Shown here piece after piece: positions 53,641 through 64,000 of a stretch of DNA of 64,000 bases. Origin of the DNA: Cycas panzhihuaensis (Eukaryota > Cycadophyta); contig CM041465.1 of assembly GCA_023213395.1 (NCBI GenBank), forward strand, positions 56,985,741-57,049,740, read 5' to 3'. Each line of letters begins with the position of its first letter. Position 1 is the stretch's first letter. The notes under the pieces were generated by a model that saw only the letters and a list, made by a program, of their open reading frames with translations, did no database searches and was not told the DNA's origin. Both the position numbers and the translations under genes were made by a program.

Positions 53641-53860
53641 TATGACCAGGTTGCAATTATAGTTGCAAGTAAGATCAAGTTGCGATTGCAGTTTGAGGTA
53701 CGATCAGATTGCAATCACAGTCAAAAGCGTGATCGGGTTGCAATTGTATCCAAGGGTGCGACCAGGTCGGAATCGTAGCCGAACATGCGACTGGGTGGTG
53801 ATCACAAGTGTGACCAGTTCGCAATTGTAATTTAGAATGTGACTGGATCACAAAGATACT
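53641..53860 (+). repeat. 29-bp tandem array related to LTR A array (about 8 copies)
   Basis: Units start at 53641, 53670, 53699, 53728 and 53757 exactly 29 bp apart, then a 23-bp unit and two more. Consensus TGCGACCAGGTTGCAATCGT then AGTCCAAGG. Aligns without gaps to the LTR A unit (roughly 17 of 29 positions). Confidence 0.8.
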
Positions 53861-53993
53861 TTAGAGTGATAGAAGAATTAATGTTGGATTCATTAATTCT
53901 TAATTGTTTCATTGTAATACATATTTGTAACATATTGTAAAGTTAGTTTTGTTGAGGGTATAGTATTTATGAATGGGTTAAGTGACAATGTAA
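53861..53993 (+). repeat. probable A-like LTR remnant
   Basis: Follows the array as in LTR A and shares TTAA(C/T)TGTT..TCATTGTAA and TATTTA..GGG-type blocks with 6050-6130. Cut by copia F at 53994. Confidence 0.4.
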
Positions 53994-54307
53994 TGTTGTG
54001 AGCCTATGTGTGTGGGGGCATTTTTGTTCACAACATTATAATGATGTAAATTTGATTTAATCATGCAAGGTGCCAATTGTCACCTTGCATGATCATCCAT
54101 TTATTATTCCCTCAAGCCTCTTGTAACTGTTATTTGTTATATATACGAGACTTTTCAATTAATGTAAAATTATCTTGTAATGAATCTTTGTGACTAGTGA
54201 AAGGTGACTACTTTGGAACTTTTGATTAATTCATTTCTCCCTTCTTTGATCGTGTATGTGTGAGACTCGAACCAGGGCTAATGCTGAGACTAATTCTTAG
54301 CCTTTCA
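53994..54307 (+). repeat. 5' LTR of copia F
   Basis: 314 bp, TGTTGTGAGCC...AGCCTTTCA, fixed on the right by the PBS two bases on. Contains a 13-bp inverted repeat at 54060-54093. Confidence 0.8.
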
Positions 54308-54309
54308 CT

Positions 54310-54321
54310 TGGTATCAGAGC
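54310..54321 (+). other. PBS of copia F
   Basis: TGGTATCAGAGC, exact match to the usual initiator-Met primer site. Confidence 0.88.
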
Positions 54322-56111
54322 ATCTTTTAGAGCCATAGTTGCTATCATCAACTACCCTCTATAGTTATTACTATTGATTAAAATCATGTCCCTTTGATCG
54401 ACATTAATTTTTGGTCTCAATGCCTTTACATGATTTGATCGTACTTTTGTAAATTTAATATATAGTTTGCCACTATTAATTTTATCTCAATGGTTGCTTC
54501 ATCATTCATTTTGCAAAAATGCCTTCATGGCTTCACGGTTTGGCACGTCTGTCCAACTCATTGTTGGGATATTAATTAGAACTCAGAGGTGCAATGCTTT
54601 AGCAATTTCAATGCTCATTTTTCAAAGACATTTATAGCTGCAATCTTCTCTTTTTGGCTAAGGACTTATTATCCAAATGGTTGCATTCTCAGACGTAACT
54701 CCTCGTCGAATCATTACGTCATTCTGTATCATTGTTTTTCCATCTACATAACACAGAGCTGCCTTTCTCTGTAATTACATGAGCTATGCCCCTCTCTGCA
54801 TGAGTTAATTGCAACTGCAAGATGAACGATGCCTCCACAGTTCTCTCTGCGTGAGTTGTTCTTTTCCGGATTTGTGTAGGCTATTTGTGGGCTGCCATTT
54901 ATTTGTGTTGTTGTTGATCTCTACGTGGCTACGTGAGCTATATCGTGCCCCCTTTCATGGGTCCTTTGCATATTCCATCTCTTCAAATGTGTGATGGCTG
55001 CAATACAATGAAGCCAACGAAGTAGTCACTTGGATGACCAATATAGAGATAAGGAAATCACTAAACGCAAAGATGGCCAGTCACAGAGACACCCAATGGA
55101 GTTGCTCTGGTGTTCGCCCAACAGAAGTGAAGATTATACAAGTGATTCAAATAAAATTTTTTGAGCAAAGCAGTTGATTGGAGGATTTAGTCGACTTCAC
55201 TGGCTTTTTCTCACTACTAAGCTTCATCTACTTGGAAAAATTGCTACATATGACTGCTCATTTTGATCCTAGCTACATCATGCTCTCACTAGAAGAGACG
55301 AACTGAGATTTCATAACTTCAATAGAGAGATCTCGCCCTCTGTATCCACACCTATCTCACCGTTTTTTCAAAATCTGCGTTTTTATTTTTTATTTTTATA
55401 CAGTTTAAAAACTTTACATTATTAAAATTAGAATATCCACAGAATATTTCTTATTCCATAAAGGTCCCTAACCTAAAGTTAGTCATTTTATTATTTTTTA
55501 ATCATTTTTTAAGCCTTTTAAGTCTGTTTTTCAGATAGTTTTAGGCAGTTTTTTCAACTTTTTAGGATTTTTTTCTATTTTTACTGCTTAAAATATAAAA
55601 TTTTAATACTTTAATCACAAAAATCTTAATAAATTTGAAACAACCCTTTTACTAGTCTTGCAAGGGGAATGGTTAGGACACTTGAAGTTACCACTCCGCA
55701 AACGCTAGTGGACTTTCTCGAATTTTGCGAATAATAGAGAAAGACATTAGTTATCAGGTGTATTGAGTGGTAGGTTGAGATGTTATACCAAAAAACCTTG
55801 GAGTTTGGAGACTAGGCTAGACTTGGAGGAGGTGAGCGCCTTGGTTGTTAAGTGTGCCCTTAGACAAGGATTTGTCATTCAGGCTATAAATCTGACACAG
55901 TTGGGTCGACGATGTTGGAGGGGTGGCTGAGCTTTTTGTAGCGCTTCTGTGCCTTCAGGTATATTGGGTCCCCAAGCTGCCACTTGTGAGCAGGTACGCT
56001 ATTAGACAAGACCATCTCAATTATTAGGGGCTATTAAGATTAGAGACACTGAGACATAGATCCTAGTTTAGCATACCTTTTTAGATAGACAAGACACATA
56101 TTTCAAACATT
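54322..56111 (+). other. long leader of copia F
   Basis: No coding homology. The last 470 bp (55640-56111) match the leader of E. Short ORFs (54589-54994) are not supported. Confidence 0.6.
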
Positions 56112-57140
56112 ATGGCACTTCAGATGGTTGCAACTAATACGATTAAACTTTCTGGCAGTGATAATTTCTTGGCTTGGAAGAAATAAGTCAAGAACATATT
56201 AATAATAAACAAACTTTGGCCTTATGTTTTTGGAAAATTTCCTATGCCAGTTGCCATTCAAGATCCTAGTGATCCTCAGAATGTCATTCCTCCTAATCTT
56301 GCTGTTGTAGATGTCTTTGGAGAGTTCGATGAAGTTGCCCTTTCGTTTTTACACTTGTTTTGTGAAGATAATGTCAATTAGAACATTGAACAAGCCCCTA
56401 CCTCAGTTGATGCTTGGAATATCATTTGTGCACTCTATGAGAGGAAAGACAATGCTAGGGTTGTTATTCTTAAAGCCCAACTCTACTCCACTCCATTTGT
56501 AGGATCTATTGCAACACACTTGACACAGATCAAATAGATCAAAAATCAGTTAGTAGTTTTGGATCAACCACCAGATGACAGTGATCTCATATCTAGTATA
56601 GTGAATGTTTTGCCACCTGGATATAATTCCTTTATATCTAATTTGTCTCATATAGATTGACTTGCCAGTCTTGACTTCAATACATTTGAGGGTCTACTGC
56701 TTCAAGAAGAATGCATTCTAAACAGATTAGGGAATCATGGTGCTTCCTCTTCTACACTAGCATTTGCAAACCGTCATAGAGGAAGGCAACAACATCCACA
56801 TTTGACCTAATAGTTCAGTCCAATGAATTTGAACCAACAACCATACCAGTAGCGTTAGCCTTGACCATTATATACTCAGATTGTTTGTTACTATTGTGGC
56901 AAAGCAAGACATATTGCACTTGATTATAGGAAAAAGAGAGCTAATCTTCAACAACAGCAGTTTTGGAACTGCCCTGCCATGCGGGGTAATCAAAATCGTG
57001 GACACAGTAATTGCTAGGGACCACAAAGGCAAAATTAGCCTAACTATCAAGAACCGAGGAGACAAAATCAAAATGCTCCTCAAGGCAATCAACATAATAG
57101 GAATCATAACCAAAGACAAAATCAAAATCAAGGAGACCAT
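56112..57140 (+). pseudogene. copia gag with zinc knuckle (element F)
   Basis: ATG at 56112: MALQMVATNTIKLSGSDNFL, AWKK. Motifs FGEFDEVALSFLHLFCE, SVDAWNIICALYERKDNARV, LKAQLYSTPFVGSIATHLTQ, LISSIVNVLPPGYNSFI, FEGLLLQEECILNRLG. Knuckle CYYCGKARHIALDY has Tyr for the last Cys. A Gln/Asn-rich linker (NQNRGHSN, NRNHNQRQNQNQ) leads to protease; E has a QGGP repeat in the same place. Confidence 0.88.
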
Positions 57141-57878
57141 ATGGCCGACTCACAAAATCTCTTCTTTGTTGTATTAACAAATCAACATTTTGATATATCC
57201 TGGTTGATCGATTTAGGTGCCTCTCGACATATGACAGGTTCAGAAGAACTTCTTATAGATACAAGACCAATACATGATCAATCAGTTACTTTTGGAGATG
57301 ATGTTGTTTTAGAGGTTGCCAAGATTGGCAGTGTTCCTATTTCATTGAAGAATTCAAATACTCCATATCATCTCAACAATGTTTTTTATGTACTTGGCAT
57401 GACACGTAATTTGTTATCTATTAGCCAATTAAATAAGCAAAACTTTGATATTTTGTTTAGTTATCTTGGAAAATGCTTGATTATAGATATAAATGGCAAC
57501 TTAATTACCTTAGGATATGAAGATCAAGGACTATACAAGCTTGATGTAGTAACTAGACCTTTGATCCAATCACATGAATTTGGTTCTTATAATAATACAA
57601 CTTCCACTTCTGATACTTCCGCTTCAACTTCAAATACAGATGAGCAATTTGCTTCAAAAGCATTTGTTTCTCAAAAACTCTCAAAAGACCAGTTATGGAA
57701 TCAACGCCTGGGTCATTTAAACATGAACAACCTTCATCTACTTTATAAATTAGATATAGTACATGGTATACCTAATATAAACATACTAAATGTATTTGTG
57801 AGGCTTGTGTTATGGGCAAACATCATCAGGCTCCATTCAAGTCAAATGGAGGAGCCCGGTGTGCCAAGGAACCTTTAG
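57141..57878 (+). CDS. copia protease and integrase start (element F)
   Basis: 245 open codons. ISWLIDLGASRHMTGSEELL: active-site DSG is DLG. Then NVFYVLGMTRNLLSISQLNK, ITLGYEDQGLYKLDV, a Ser/Thr-rich spacer, and WNQRLGHLNMNNLHLLYKL of the integrase zinc module. A frameshift near 57790 precedes CEACVMGKHHQ. Confidence 0.85.
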   Translation: MADSQNLFFVVLTNQHFDISWLIDLGASRHMTGSEELLIDTRPIHDQSVTFGDDVVLEVAKIGSVPISLKNSNTPYHLNNVFYVLGMTRNLLSISQLNKQNFDILFSYLGKCLIIDINGNLITLGYEDQGLYKLDVVTRPLIQSHEFGSYNNTTSTSDTSASTSNTDEQFASKAFVSQKLSKDQLWNQRLGHLNMNNLHLLYKLDIVHGIPNINILNVFVRLVLWANIIRLHSSQMEEPGVPRNL

Positions 57879-58790
57879 GCCTGGTACATTTAGATATTTG
57901 TGGACCCATGTCACAAGCATCCTTTAGAGGCTGCCAATATTTCATTACATTCATTGATGATTATTCTAGAAAAGTGTGGGTTTAGTTTTTAAAGCAAAAA
58001 CTAGAAGCATTTGATAAGTTCAAAGAATTTAAGCATGACACTGAACTAGAATTTAGAAAGCCAATCAAAATCCTTTATTGTGATGATGAAGATGAATATA
58101 CATCAAATAAATTCATCCAATTCTACAAGGATAATGGCATCAAATGATAGTTTTTGGCCCCTTACACACCTTGGCAAAATGGAATTGCTGAGAGAATGAA
58201 TTGGACCTTGGTTAGTGAAGGCAAAGCCATGCTTGCCGCTAAGAATTTAGACATCAATTCTGGGCTGAAGGCCTTCATACAATTGCTTATTTTACAAACA
58301 TAAGTGTAACTAAGGCAGTACTGAATATTATTTCCAAGAAGGCTTGGTCAAGTCAGAAGTCCACGGTCTCACATTTGTGTGCTTTTGGTTGTATAACATA
58401 AATGCTTATACCAAAAGAACAAAGGAAAAAGTTGGATGATAAAAGCAGGAAATGTATCTTTATTGGTTATCAACCTAGATGTAAAGCATACAAATTATAT
58501 GATCTTGCCACCAAGCAAATGTATGCATCTTGGGATGTTGTTCTTTTAGAAGAGAACCAGGATTTGGATATCACTCAAATCTCATTTTTTGATGATCAAT
58601 TTGGAAAAGCACCAACTACTTCTCCTGCTCCTCAAAATGTTCCTATAGAACAAATGCCTCCTACATCATCATACATTTCTGGTACGTCGTCTACACCACC
58701 TGCCTCTACATCATCATCTACTCCAATCAGTCCTACAAAAGACATCTAAGATGAGGCTACTTCAAAGCAGCTTCCCAAATAGTATTTGCA
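57879..58790 (+). pseudogene. copia integrase (element F)
   Basis: LGLVHLDICGPMSQ (D), TFIDDYSRKVWV, stop, ILYCDDEDEYTSNKF (D), NGIAERMNWTLV (E): triad intact. After a frameshift, IPKEQRKKLDDKSRKCIFIG, YQPRCKAYKLYDL and a Ser/Thr/Pro-rich linker to 58749. RT is not reached. Confidence 0.87.
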
Positions 58791-58792
58791 AA

Positions 58793-59354
58793 TGTAGCAA
58801 TCTTATAGAATTTTTCTAAGAAATTTTACAAAAATGGACAAAATATCCACCAAGTGCACTTGCAAAATATTCAGTCAAGAGAGCAATAATACAAATCTAC
58901 ATTAATACTTTTGGCATACAAGCAAAAAGTGGTATGAAATGAATATAAACTGAATAGATACAAGATTACTAGATGACTCCGCAAATATTGTTGGTAATGA
59001 TTTCCTCTTTGAGGCGAGGTTCGCTCCACTATGCTTCCGAAAAGGGCCGAAAATATGGCAGTCCCAAGGCTTCTTCGTTCATGCCCAAATGAGGCCCCAA
59101 ATCCTCCTTAAATAGACAACCAAAAGATACTAATAGCAATCAGTCAAAAAAAGGGTATAAACCCGCTCAAAATTAAGACTGGAAGTTGGCTAGAACTTCT
59201 CCAAAAACTAGCAGGCTAAAAACATTAAATGGTCATAACTTTTGTTACAGTTGCCAGAATTAACTTTTGTCTGAATCGTTGGAGTCCTCATTTAGAAACC
59301 TTCAATTTGAATGGCCACATGGCATAATTTTGACCATATTTTTGGAATGTTACA
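58793..59354 (-). repeat. 3' LTR of chromovirus L
   Basis: 562 bp; minus strand TGTAACATTCC...GATTGCTACA. The left 140 bp match 63863-64000. Confidence 0.88.
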
Positions 59355-59395
59355 AGTCCCTTCTCTTTAAAATATGCTTTACCCTCAAAACATGG
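59355..59395 (-). other. PPT and hairpin of chromovirus L
   Basis: PPT complement AGTCCCTTCTCTTT (59355-59368). Hairpin 59372-59395 reads on element RNA as CCAUGUUUUG-AGGG-UAAAGCAUAU, eight pairs with two G-U. Confidence 0.6.
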
Positions 59396-60780
59396 GTAAA
59401 TTTTGGTACTATTGTATCCATTCCTCAGATTCACATGTGGCCTCACTGTTGTCTGCTGCTTTCCATTTGATAAGGTATTCCATGATTTCGTGAGAACACA
59501 ACCTTTTGGTACGTTTCTAAAAGATACCTTTTGGTTCAGCTGATAATCTTCCTTCCTCATCTAATATTGGAAGTTTTTTCTGGATTGGTACCTTTTCTCC
59601 TATCTTCCTCTTAAGGCAAGAGATGTGGAATGTATTGTGTATTTAACAATTTGGGAGAAGCTCTAATCTATAGGCTACATCTCCAGCTTTAGCCAAGATT
59701 TTATAGGGTCCAAAAAATTTCAGTTGAAGCTTATTATACCCTGTTTGTTTTAGGCTATTTTGCTTGTAGGGTTGTAATTGCAGAAAAACCTAATCTCCCA
59801 CTTCTAATGTGTGCTCTATTCTTTGAAGGTCAACTTGTTGCTTCATCCAATTATGAGCTATGTTTAGGTTGTCTTTTAAGGTTTCCAATATTTGCCTTGA
59901 CTGTTGGTGATACTCTATAACCGACTGTACTTTGGATGGTTGGGTCCAATTAATAATAGATGGCGGTTCAAATCTATATAATGCCTGGGATGGGGTTATC
60001 CTAGTAGTGGTGTGGTAAGTTGTATTGTACCACCATTCTACTAAATGAAGCCATTTGTGCCATTGGTGTGGGCTTTGGGTGGTGAAATTATGTAGATACC
60101 CCTCTATGCATTTATTTATAGCTTTTGTCTAGTCAATTGATTGCGGGTGATACACATAACTCATATTAAGCTTAGTGCCTGCCAATCTGAACATTTCTTT
60201 CCTGAAATGACTGGTGAATTTGGGATCATGATCGTTAATTATCACTTTTGGAAACCCATGGAAACGATATATCTCCTTGATGAATAACTCTACTATTTGA
60301 GGAGCTTGTACTGTTGCCTGAGTTCCCCTAAAATGTGCATATTCATCAATCGATCTACAACAACAAAAATGGTATAGCTCCGTGATAAAGTCCCTAGAGA
60401 TCTCCTCCTATCTCTACCTTGGAACTAGTAGAGGTTGAAGAAGACCCAGAATTTTTATATTCTCTCCTCTGTTTCTCTAGCAGTGATCACATTCTGCTAC
60501 AAACTTTTGTATTTCTTCTTTCATTCCTTTCTAGAAGAAATTTTCCCTAATTTTGTGATAGGTTTTGTCTACTCCTGTAGGGCCTCCCATTGGTGATGCA
60601 TGGACCTCCTCTAAAATCTTTGTTTTGATTGTCGCTGCTATGGGCACTAGCATCTTTCCTTTTCGCAAGATTATATTTCCTTGGTAAAAGTACTTAGTAT
60701 TAAGTCCTTCCTTGATTTCTTGTAGTGCATTTTGAGAATGAGCATCCCCGTTATAACTTTGGACTAATTAGTTCGTCCAT
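59396..60780 (-). pseudogene. chromovirus integrase and chromodomain remnant (L)
   Basis: Minus strand: integrase zinc module end CDHC, stop, RNRGEN; RDFITELYHF (D), FPKVIINDHDPKF (D), YHPQSID, stop, TKAINKCIEGYLHNF where the catalytic Glu is Lys. Then LVEWWYNTTYHTTTRITPSQ, FGPYKILAKAGDVAYRLELL, HNTFHISCLKRKIG. It ends with MEYLIKWKAADNSEATCESE, a chromodomain that would steer integration to marked chromatin. Numerous stops. Confidence 0.88.
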
Positions 60781-62070
60781 ACTGGGTTAACTAAGGTAAT
60801 GGCTTTTAATGATGCTTTGTCCTCTTCCTGATATTCTGCTATGGATCTTGATAGTGCGTCTTCTATGGTGTTCTCCTTTCTTTTCTTGTAAACTATTGAA
60901 AAGTCAAATGCTTATAATCTACTCACCCATTTTTATTGTTCATTTGTTAAAGATGTTTGATTTAGCAAATATTTCAAACTGTTGCGGTTAGTTTTGACGA
61001 TAATTTTTTTTCCTAGCAAATATTGTCGCCACTGCTAGATGGTGTGCATAATGGCTAGCATTTCTTTGTCATATATTGGCTTGAGGCATTCACGGCTATT
61101 GAACTTATGACTTTCATATGCTAGTGGTCGGTCTTCTTATATTAAAACCACTCCCAACCCAAAACTGGAGGCGTTGCATTCAATAGTAAAGGGTTTTGAG
61201 AAATGTGGTAGTGCGAGGATTGGGAAAGTAGTCATAGCTATCTTTAGTTGCTAGAACGTTGCTTCCGTTAATTGATCCCATTTAAATGCCTCTTTTTTTC
61301 TTAAATCTGTTATAGGCACGGCTATATGAGCATATCCCTTGATAAATTTGCATACAAACTCAATGGCTCCTAAGAATCGCTGGACTCCTGTAACATTCTT
61401 GGGTGTGGGCCAGTTGATAATCACCTCAATCTTCTTTGGGTTAATTCGCAATCCTTTGGAAGATATTATATGCCCAAAATATTCTAGCTCCGTTTGACCA
61501 AATGTACTTTTTTTTTTGGTTTGCGAGTAACTGTTGGTTTTGTAATAGTTGGAGCATGATCTATATGTGCTAGAGATGCTTCTACCAAGAGTGGCTATAG
61601 ATTATGATATCATCAAAAAAAACTAGCACGAATTTTTGAATATATGGCCTTAGGATCTGGTTCATCATATTTTGAAATGTTGCAGAGGCATTCGTTAACC
61701 CAAAAGGCATAACCCAAAACTGAAATAGCCCTTCATGCGTGCGAAAAGCCGTCTTAAGCATGTCTTCTTCTTTGATGCGAATTTGATAGTATCTAGAGCG
61801 CAAATCAATTTTCAATAAGAACTTTGCTCAATGAAGTTTGTCCAAAAGATCTTCGATACGGGGAATCGGGTATCTATTCTTGATCGTTAATTTATTGAGA
61901 GCCCGATAATCTCCACACATTTGATATGATCCATCTTTCTTTCGCACAATTATAACTGGAGATGCGAAAGGACTATTGCTTGGCATGATGATTCCTTGTT
62001 AGAGAAGATATTGTGTGATGTGTTCAATCTCTCGTTTATGATGGAATGGGTGCCTATATGGTCTGATATT
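60781..62070 (-). pseudogene. chromovirus reverse transcriptase and RNase H (L)
   Basis: [40 protein letters not shown] (Asp), [44 protein letters not shown] (FFDD box as usual in chromoviruses), MRINPKKIEVIINWPTPKNV, FLGAIEFVCKFIKGYAHIAV. RNase [17 protein letters not shown] has Asn for the catalytic Asp; LKYLLNQTSLTNEQ follows. Confidence 0.9.
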
Positions 62071-62840
62071 CACCGGGGCAGATTGAGGAACCAAATCAAT
62101 TGCATGCTCATATCCATGACTAGGAGGAAGCTCAAGTGACAGTTCCTCCCCTTATTATATTGGTTAATTAGTTCTTGTATCTCTGTGGGAACTTCTTCTG
62201 CTGCTATCTTATAGTAGGAAATCATGAAAGAGGTGGGATTTTTTTGAAGTATCTTGTCTATACGTTGAGATGATACCAATTGTGTTGGAGGGATGTTTGA
62301 AGCCTGTAGCTTATACTTACATCCCTTTTAGTGAAAACACATAAACCGCATTTGATAATTGGTAACAATATTTTCCAAGGTTTGTAGCTGTTGTACTCCT
62401 AGAACCACGTCAACACCACCGATAGGCATGGCAAACATGCAAGTTGTGGTCAAGTACTCTACAATACGTAAACTTACTTGCTGGCAATAACCACCACAAG
62501 GCATAGTCCTACTATTTGCTATTGCCACTTGGAATATATTGGGTGGCTTTACTGTGAGACCTAACTTTTCTGCAATAGAGCAATTTATGAAATTGTGTGT
62601 ACTACCACTATCCACCAAAATGGGAACCTCTGTATTTTTTATTAACCCTAGAAACCTCAATGTCTGTGGTGTGCGTGTCTCCCTAGTGATGGCTTGAAGT
62701 GATATCTGAACATTGTTTGGGTTTGTATTTAATAGCTCCTCTATCAGGGCTTCGTCTTGTAGGACCAACACTTCTCCTTCTATAATTTCTTTCGTAGTTT
62801 CGCCAGGGAGGGGTTCTTCTTCATTATTCATCATGAACAT
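62071..62840 (-). pseudogene. chromovirus protease (L)
   Basis: Open stretch 62328-62840: EEPLPGETTKEIIEGEVLVL, ISLQAITRETRTPQTLRFLG, VPILVDSGSTHNFINCSIAE (DSG intact), CMFAMPIGGVDVVLGVQQLQ (flap and conserved Leu-Gly). The rest, to RT, is a spacer with KILQKNPTSFMISYYKI. Confidence 0.88.
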
Positions 62841-63745
62841 CTTCTTAGGAGGGCATCTATGTTCCTAGTTATACTTTCCTCCACAATAAAAACATATTCC
62901 ATTCTTGATGTGCTATGCTCTTGATATTTGTTCGTCTTTTTGCTCCCTTGTAGGAGCAGTAGCTTTAGTTCCAGACTATGTCCAATTTGGTATAAACTGC
63001 TAGCTAGGAGGTTTCTCAAACTCAGTTCGACGAACGAAACTATCTTCCTTCTCTGAATTCTGCTTCAATGTTACTAGTGTGGTGAATTGCCTCGGTCAGG
63101 AAGCTAAGCTCTATGGTCTTTAGTTGATACCTAATATTTCCTCATAGACTGCCTATGTATACTTCTACAAGCTAAGGTTCATTGATATGGGCATCCACCA
63201 TACTGTGTAATGCTTGGAACTGCTTAGTATGTAAGATTGCACCATATCGACCTACTGTAACTTGGTAAGTTGGGCGAAATAATCCATTTTTGTTATATCT
63301 TCATATTGTTGGAATAGAGATTTCTTAAAAGAAATCCAGTTGTAGTGGATTGTTCCCTCGTAATTCCTTACAAGTGCAAGGTTGTCACCACCAATTTCTC
63401 CTTATTGGTTAAAGGGGTGGTTTTAAAGTAGACCTGCATCTGCATCACGCAAATACGGATATCCCAGAATCTATCCGGGTCAAAAATTTCTAGCTGAAAT
63501 TTAGTTCCCTTGAGACCGAGCTCAATCTAATCTTCTAAACTTTCCCCTTCCTCTTGGCTCTGCTCCTTTTCTTTAGCTCTGCTTTGAGGTCCAAAATTAT
63601 TTTTTGGAGCCAATAGAATATCACAAATTTGTTGTATATTTGATTTCAATTCCTTGTACTGATTTTGCATTAGTGTGATACTACTGTCCAAATGGTCCAC
63701 CCGTTTTGCCATATCCTCGATTCCTTGGGAGACCTAGAGTACCAT
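62841..63745 (-). pseudogene. chromovirus gag with zinc knuckle (L)
   Basis: ATG at 63745 (MVL, stop, VSQGIEDMAKRVDHLDSS), ITLMQNQYKELKSNIQQICD coiled coil, then KFQLEIFDPDRFWDIRICV, YFKTTPLTNKEKLVVTTLHL capsid. Knuckle ICFYCGGKYN, stop, EHRC near 62870-62910. Confidence 0.8.
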
Positions 63746-63862
63746 TTTTCCTATTATGGTTTTTCTTGACCTTAACTCCGTTCTATTGGGAAAAAATTTT
63801 CTCAGCTTTTTTCTTGTGGGAACACACCAAATACCCGCTTCAAACGAAGCTCTAATACCACT
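63746..63862 (-). other. leader and PBS of chromovirus L
   Basis: PBS complement GCTCTAATACCA at 63849-63860 (minus strand TGGTATTAGAGC), two bases from the LTR end. Confidence 0.75.
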
Positions 63863-64000
63863 TGTAGCAATCTTACAAAATTCTTCTAAGAAATTTTACA
63901 AAAATAGACAAAATATCCACCAAGTGCACTTGCAGAATATTTAGTCAAGAGAGCAATAATACAAAACTACTTGAATACTTCTAGCATACAAATAAAAAGT
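63863..64000 (-). repeat. 5' LTR of chromovirus L, partial
   Basis: First 138 bp match 58793-58930; the rest is beyond the window. Confidence 0.88.

Larger units (their letters stand above)
53994..58792 (+). mobile_element. Ty1/copia element F, cut by element L
   Basis: 5' LTR, PBS, 1.8 kb leader, gag, protease, integrase. Interrupted at 58792 by chromovirus L before RT; the rest lies outside the window. Same family as E. Confidence 0.88.
58793..64000 (-). mobile_element. Ty3 chromovirus L, 5' LTR runs off window
   Basis: LTR pair 58793-59354 and 63863 to beyond 64000 on the minus strand; gag, protease, RT, RNase H, integrase and a chromodomain remnant between. The left flank GCAAA (58788-58792) should recur after the 5' LTR outside the window. 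Confidence 0.92.

Noticed and set aside
54255-54280. GACTCGAACC resembling a tRNA T-arm
   Set aside because: No acceptor, D-arm or anticodon arm around it; it lies in LTR F.
54589-54994. Two 61-codon ORFs
   Set aside because: Cys/Phe-rich chance frames in the copia F leader, no homology in E.

Overview
This 64 kb window looks like a gene-free stretch of a large, slowly purged plant nuclear genome. A gymnosperm (conifer-like) source is my best guess, from the density, age and nesting depth of LTR retrotransposons and the AT-rich base use. Nothing seen proves the taxon. I found no credible host protein gene, rRNA, tRNA or CRISPR array. Nearly every base that can be explained is LTR retrotransposon, and almost all coding regions are broken by stops and frameshifts.

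Layout: 1-~6340 is a Ty3/gypsy element 'A' (+) cut by the window start, with an extra 3' ORF and an LTR full of 29-bp tandem repeats. ~6390-12030 is Ty1/copia 'E' (+). 12150-16039 is copia 'M' (-), truncated. 16040-25987 is the 3' end and LTR of a Ty3 element 'B', split by a gag-only Ty3 element 'N' (16179-19944) and by copia 'D' (20318-25553, TSD TGATT). 25988-44107 is a minus-strand Ty3 element 'H', split by minus-strand Ty3 'G' (26283-41105, TSD CACCA), which is split in turn by plus-strand Ty3 'C' (27040-37673, TSD TGGT+T/C). 44465-~53630 is copia 'J' (+), split by copia 'K' (46908-52878, -, TSD GAGTT). 53641-53993 is an A-like LTR remnant with 29-bp repeats. 53994-58792 is copia 'F' (+), entered by a minus-strand chromovirus 'L' that runs from 58793 past the window end.

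Best candidates for something undescribed: (1) the A/B/C Ty3 group. C has gag, four zinc knuckles and protease, then two further capsid-like modules fused directly to reverse transcriptase. A keeps the same capsid-RT fusion. Both A and C carry a homologous extra ORF between integrase and the 3' LTR. (2) The spacer before that ORF holds repeats of the motif typical of that element's own LTR, which suggests an internal promoter. (3) An RNA hairpin, usually with an AGGR loop, sits just upstream of the polypurine tract in six Ty3 3' ends from several families, with compensatory and G-U changes. (4) The leaders of copia copies D, M and J hold GTACG-type motifs phased every 10 bp, and D and M share loss of the catalytic integrase Glu.

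D, M and J form one copia family, E and F a second, K a third. Element boundaries were set by aligning LTR pairs by eye, by TG...CA ends, primer-binding sites (PBS), polypurine tracts (PPT) and target-site duplications (TSD). All identity figures are hand counts.
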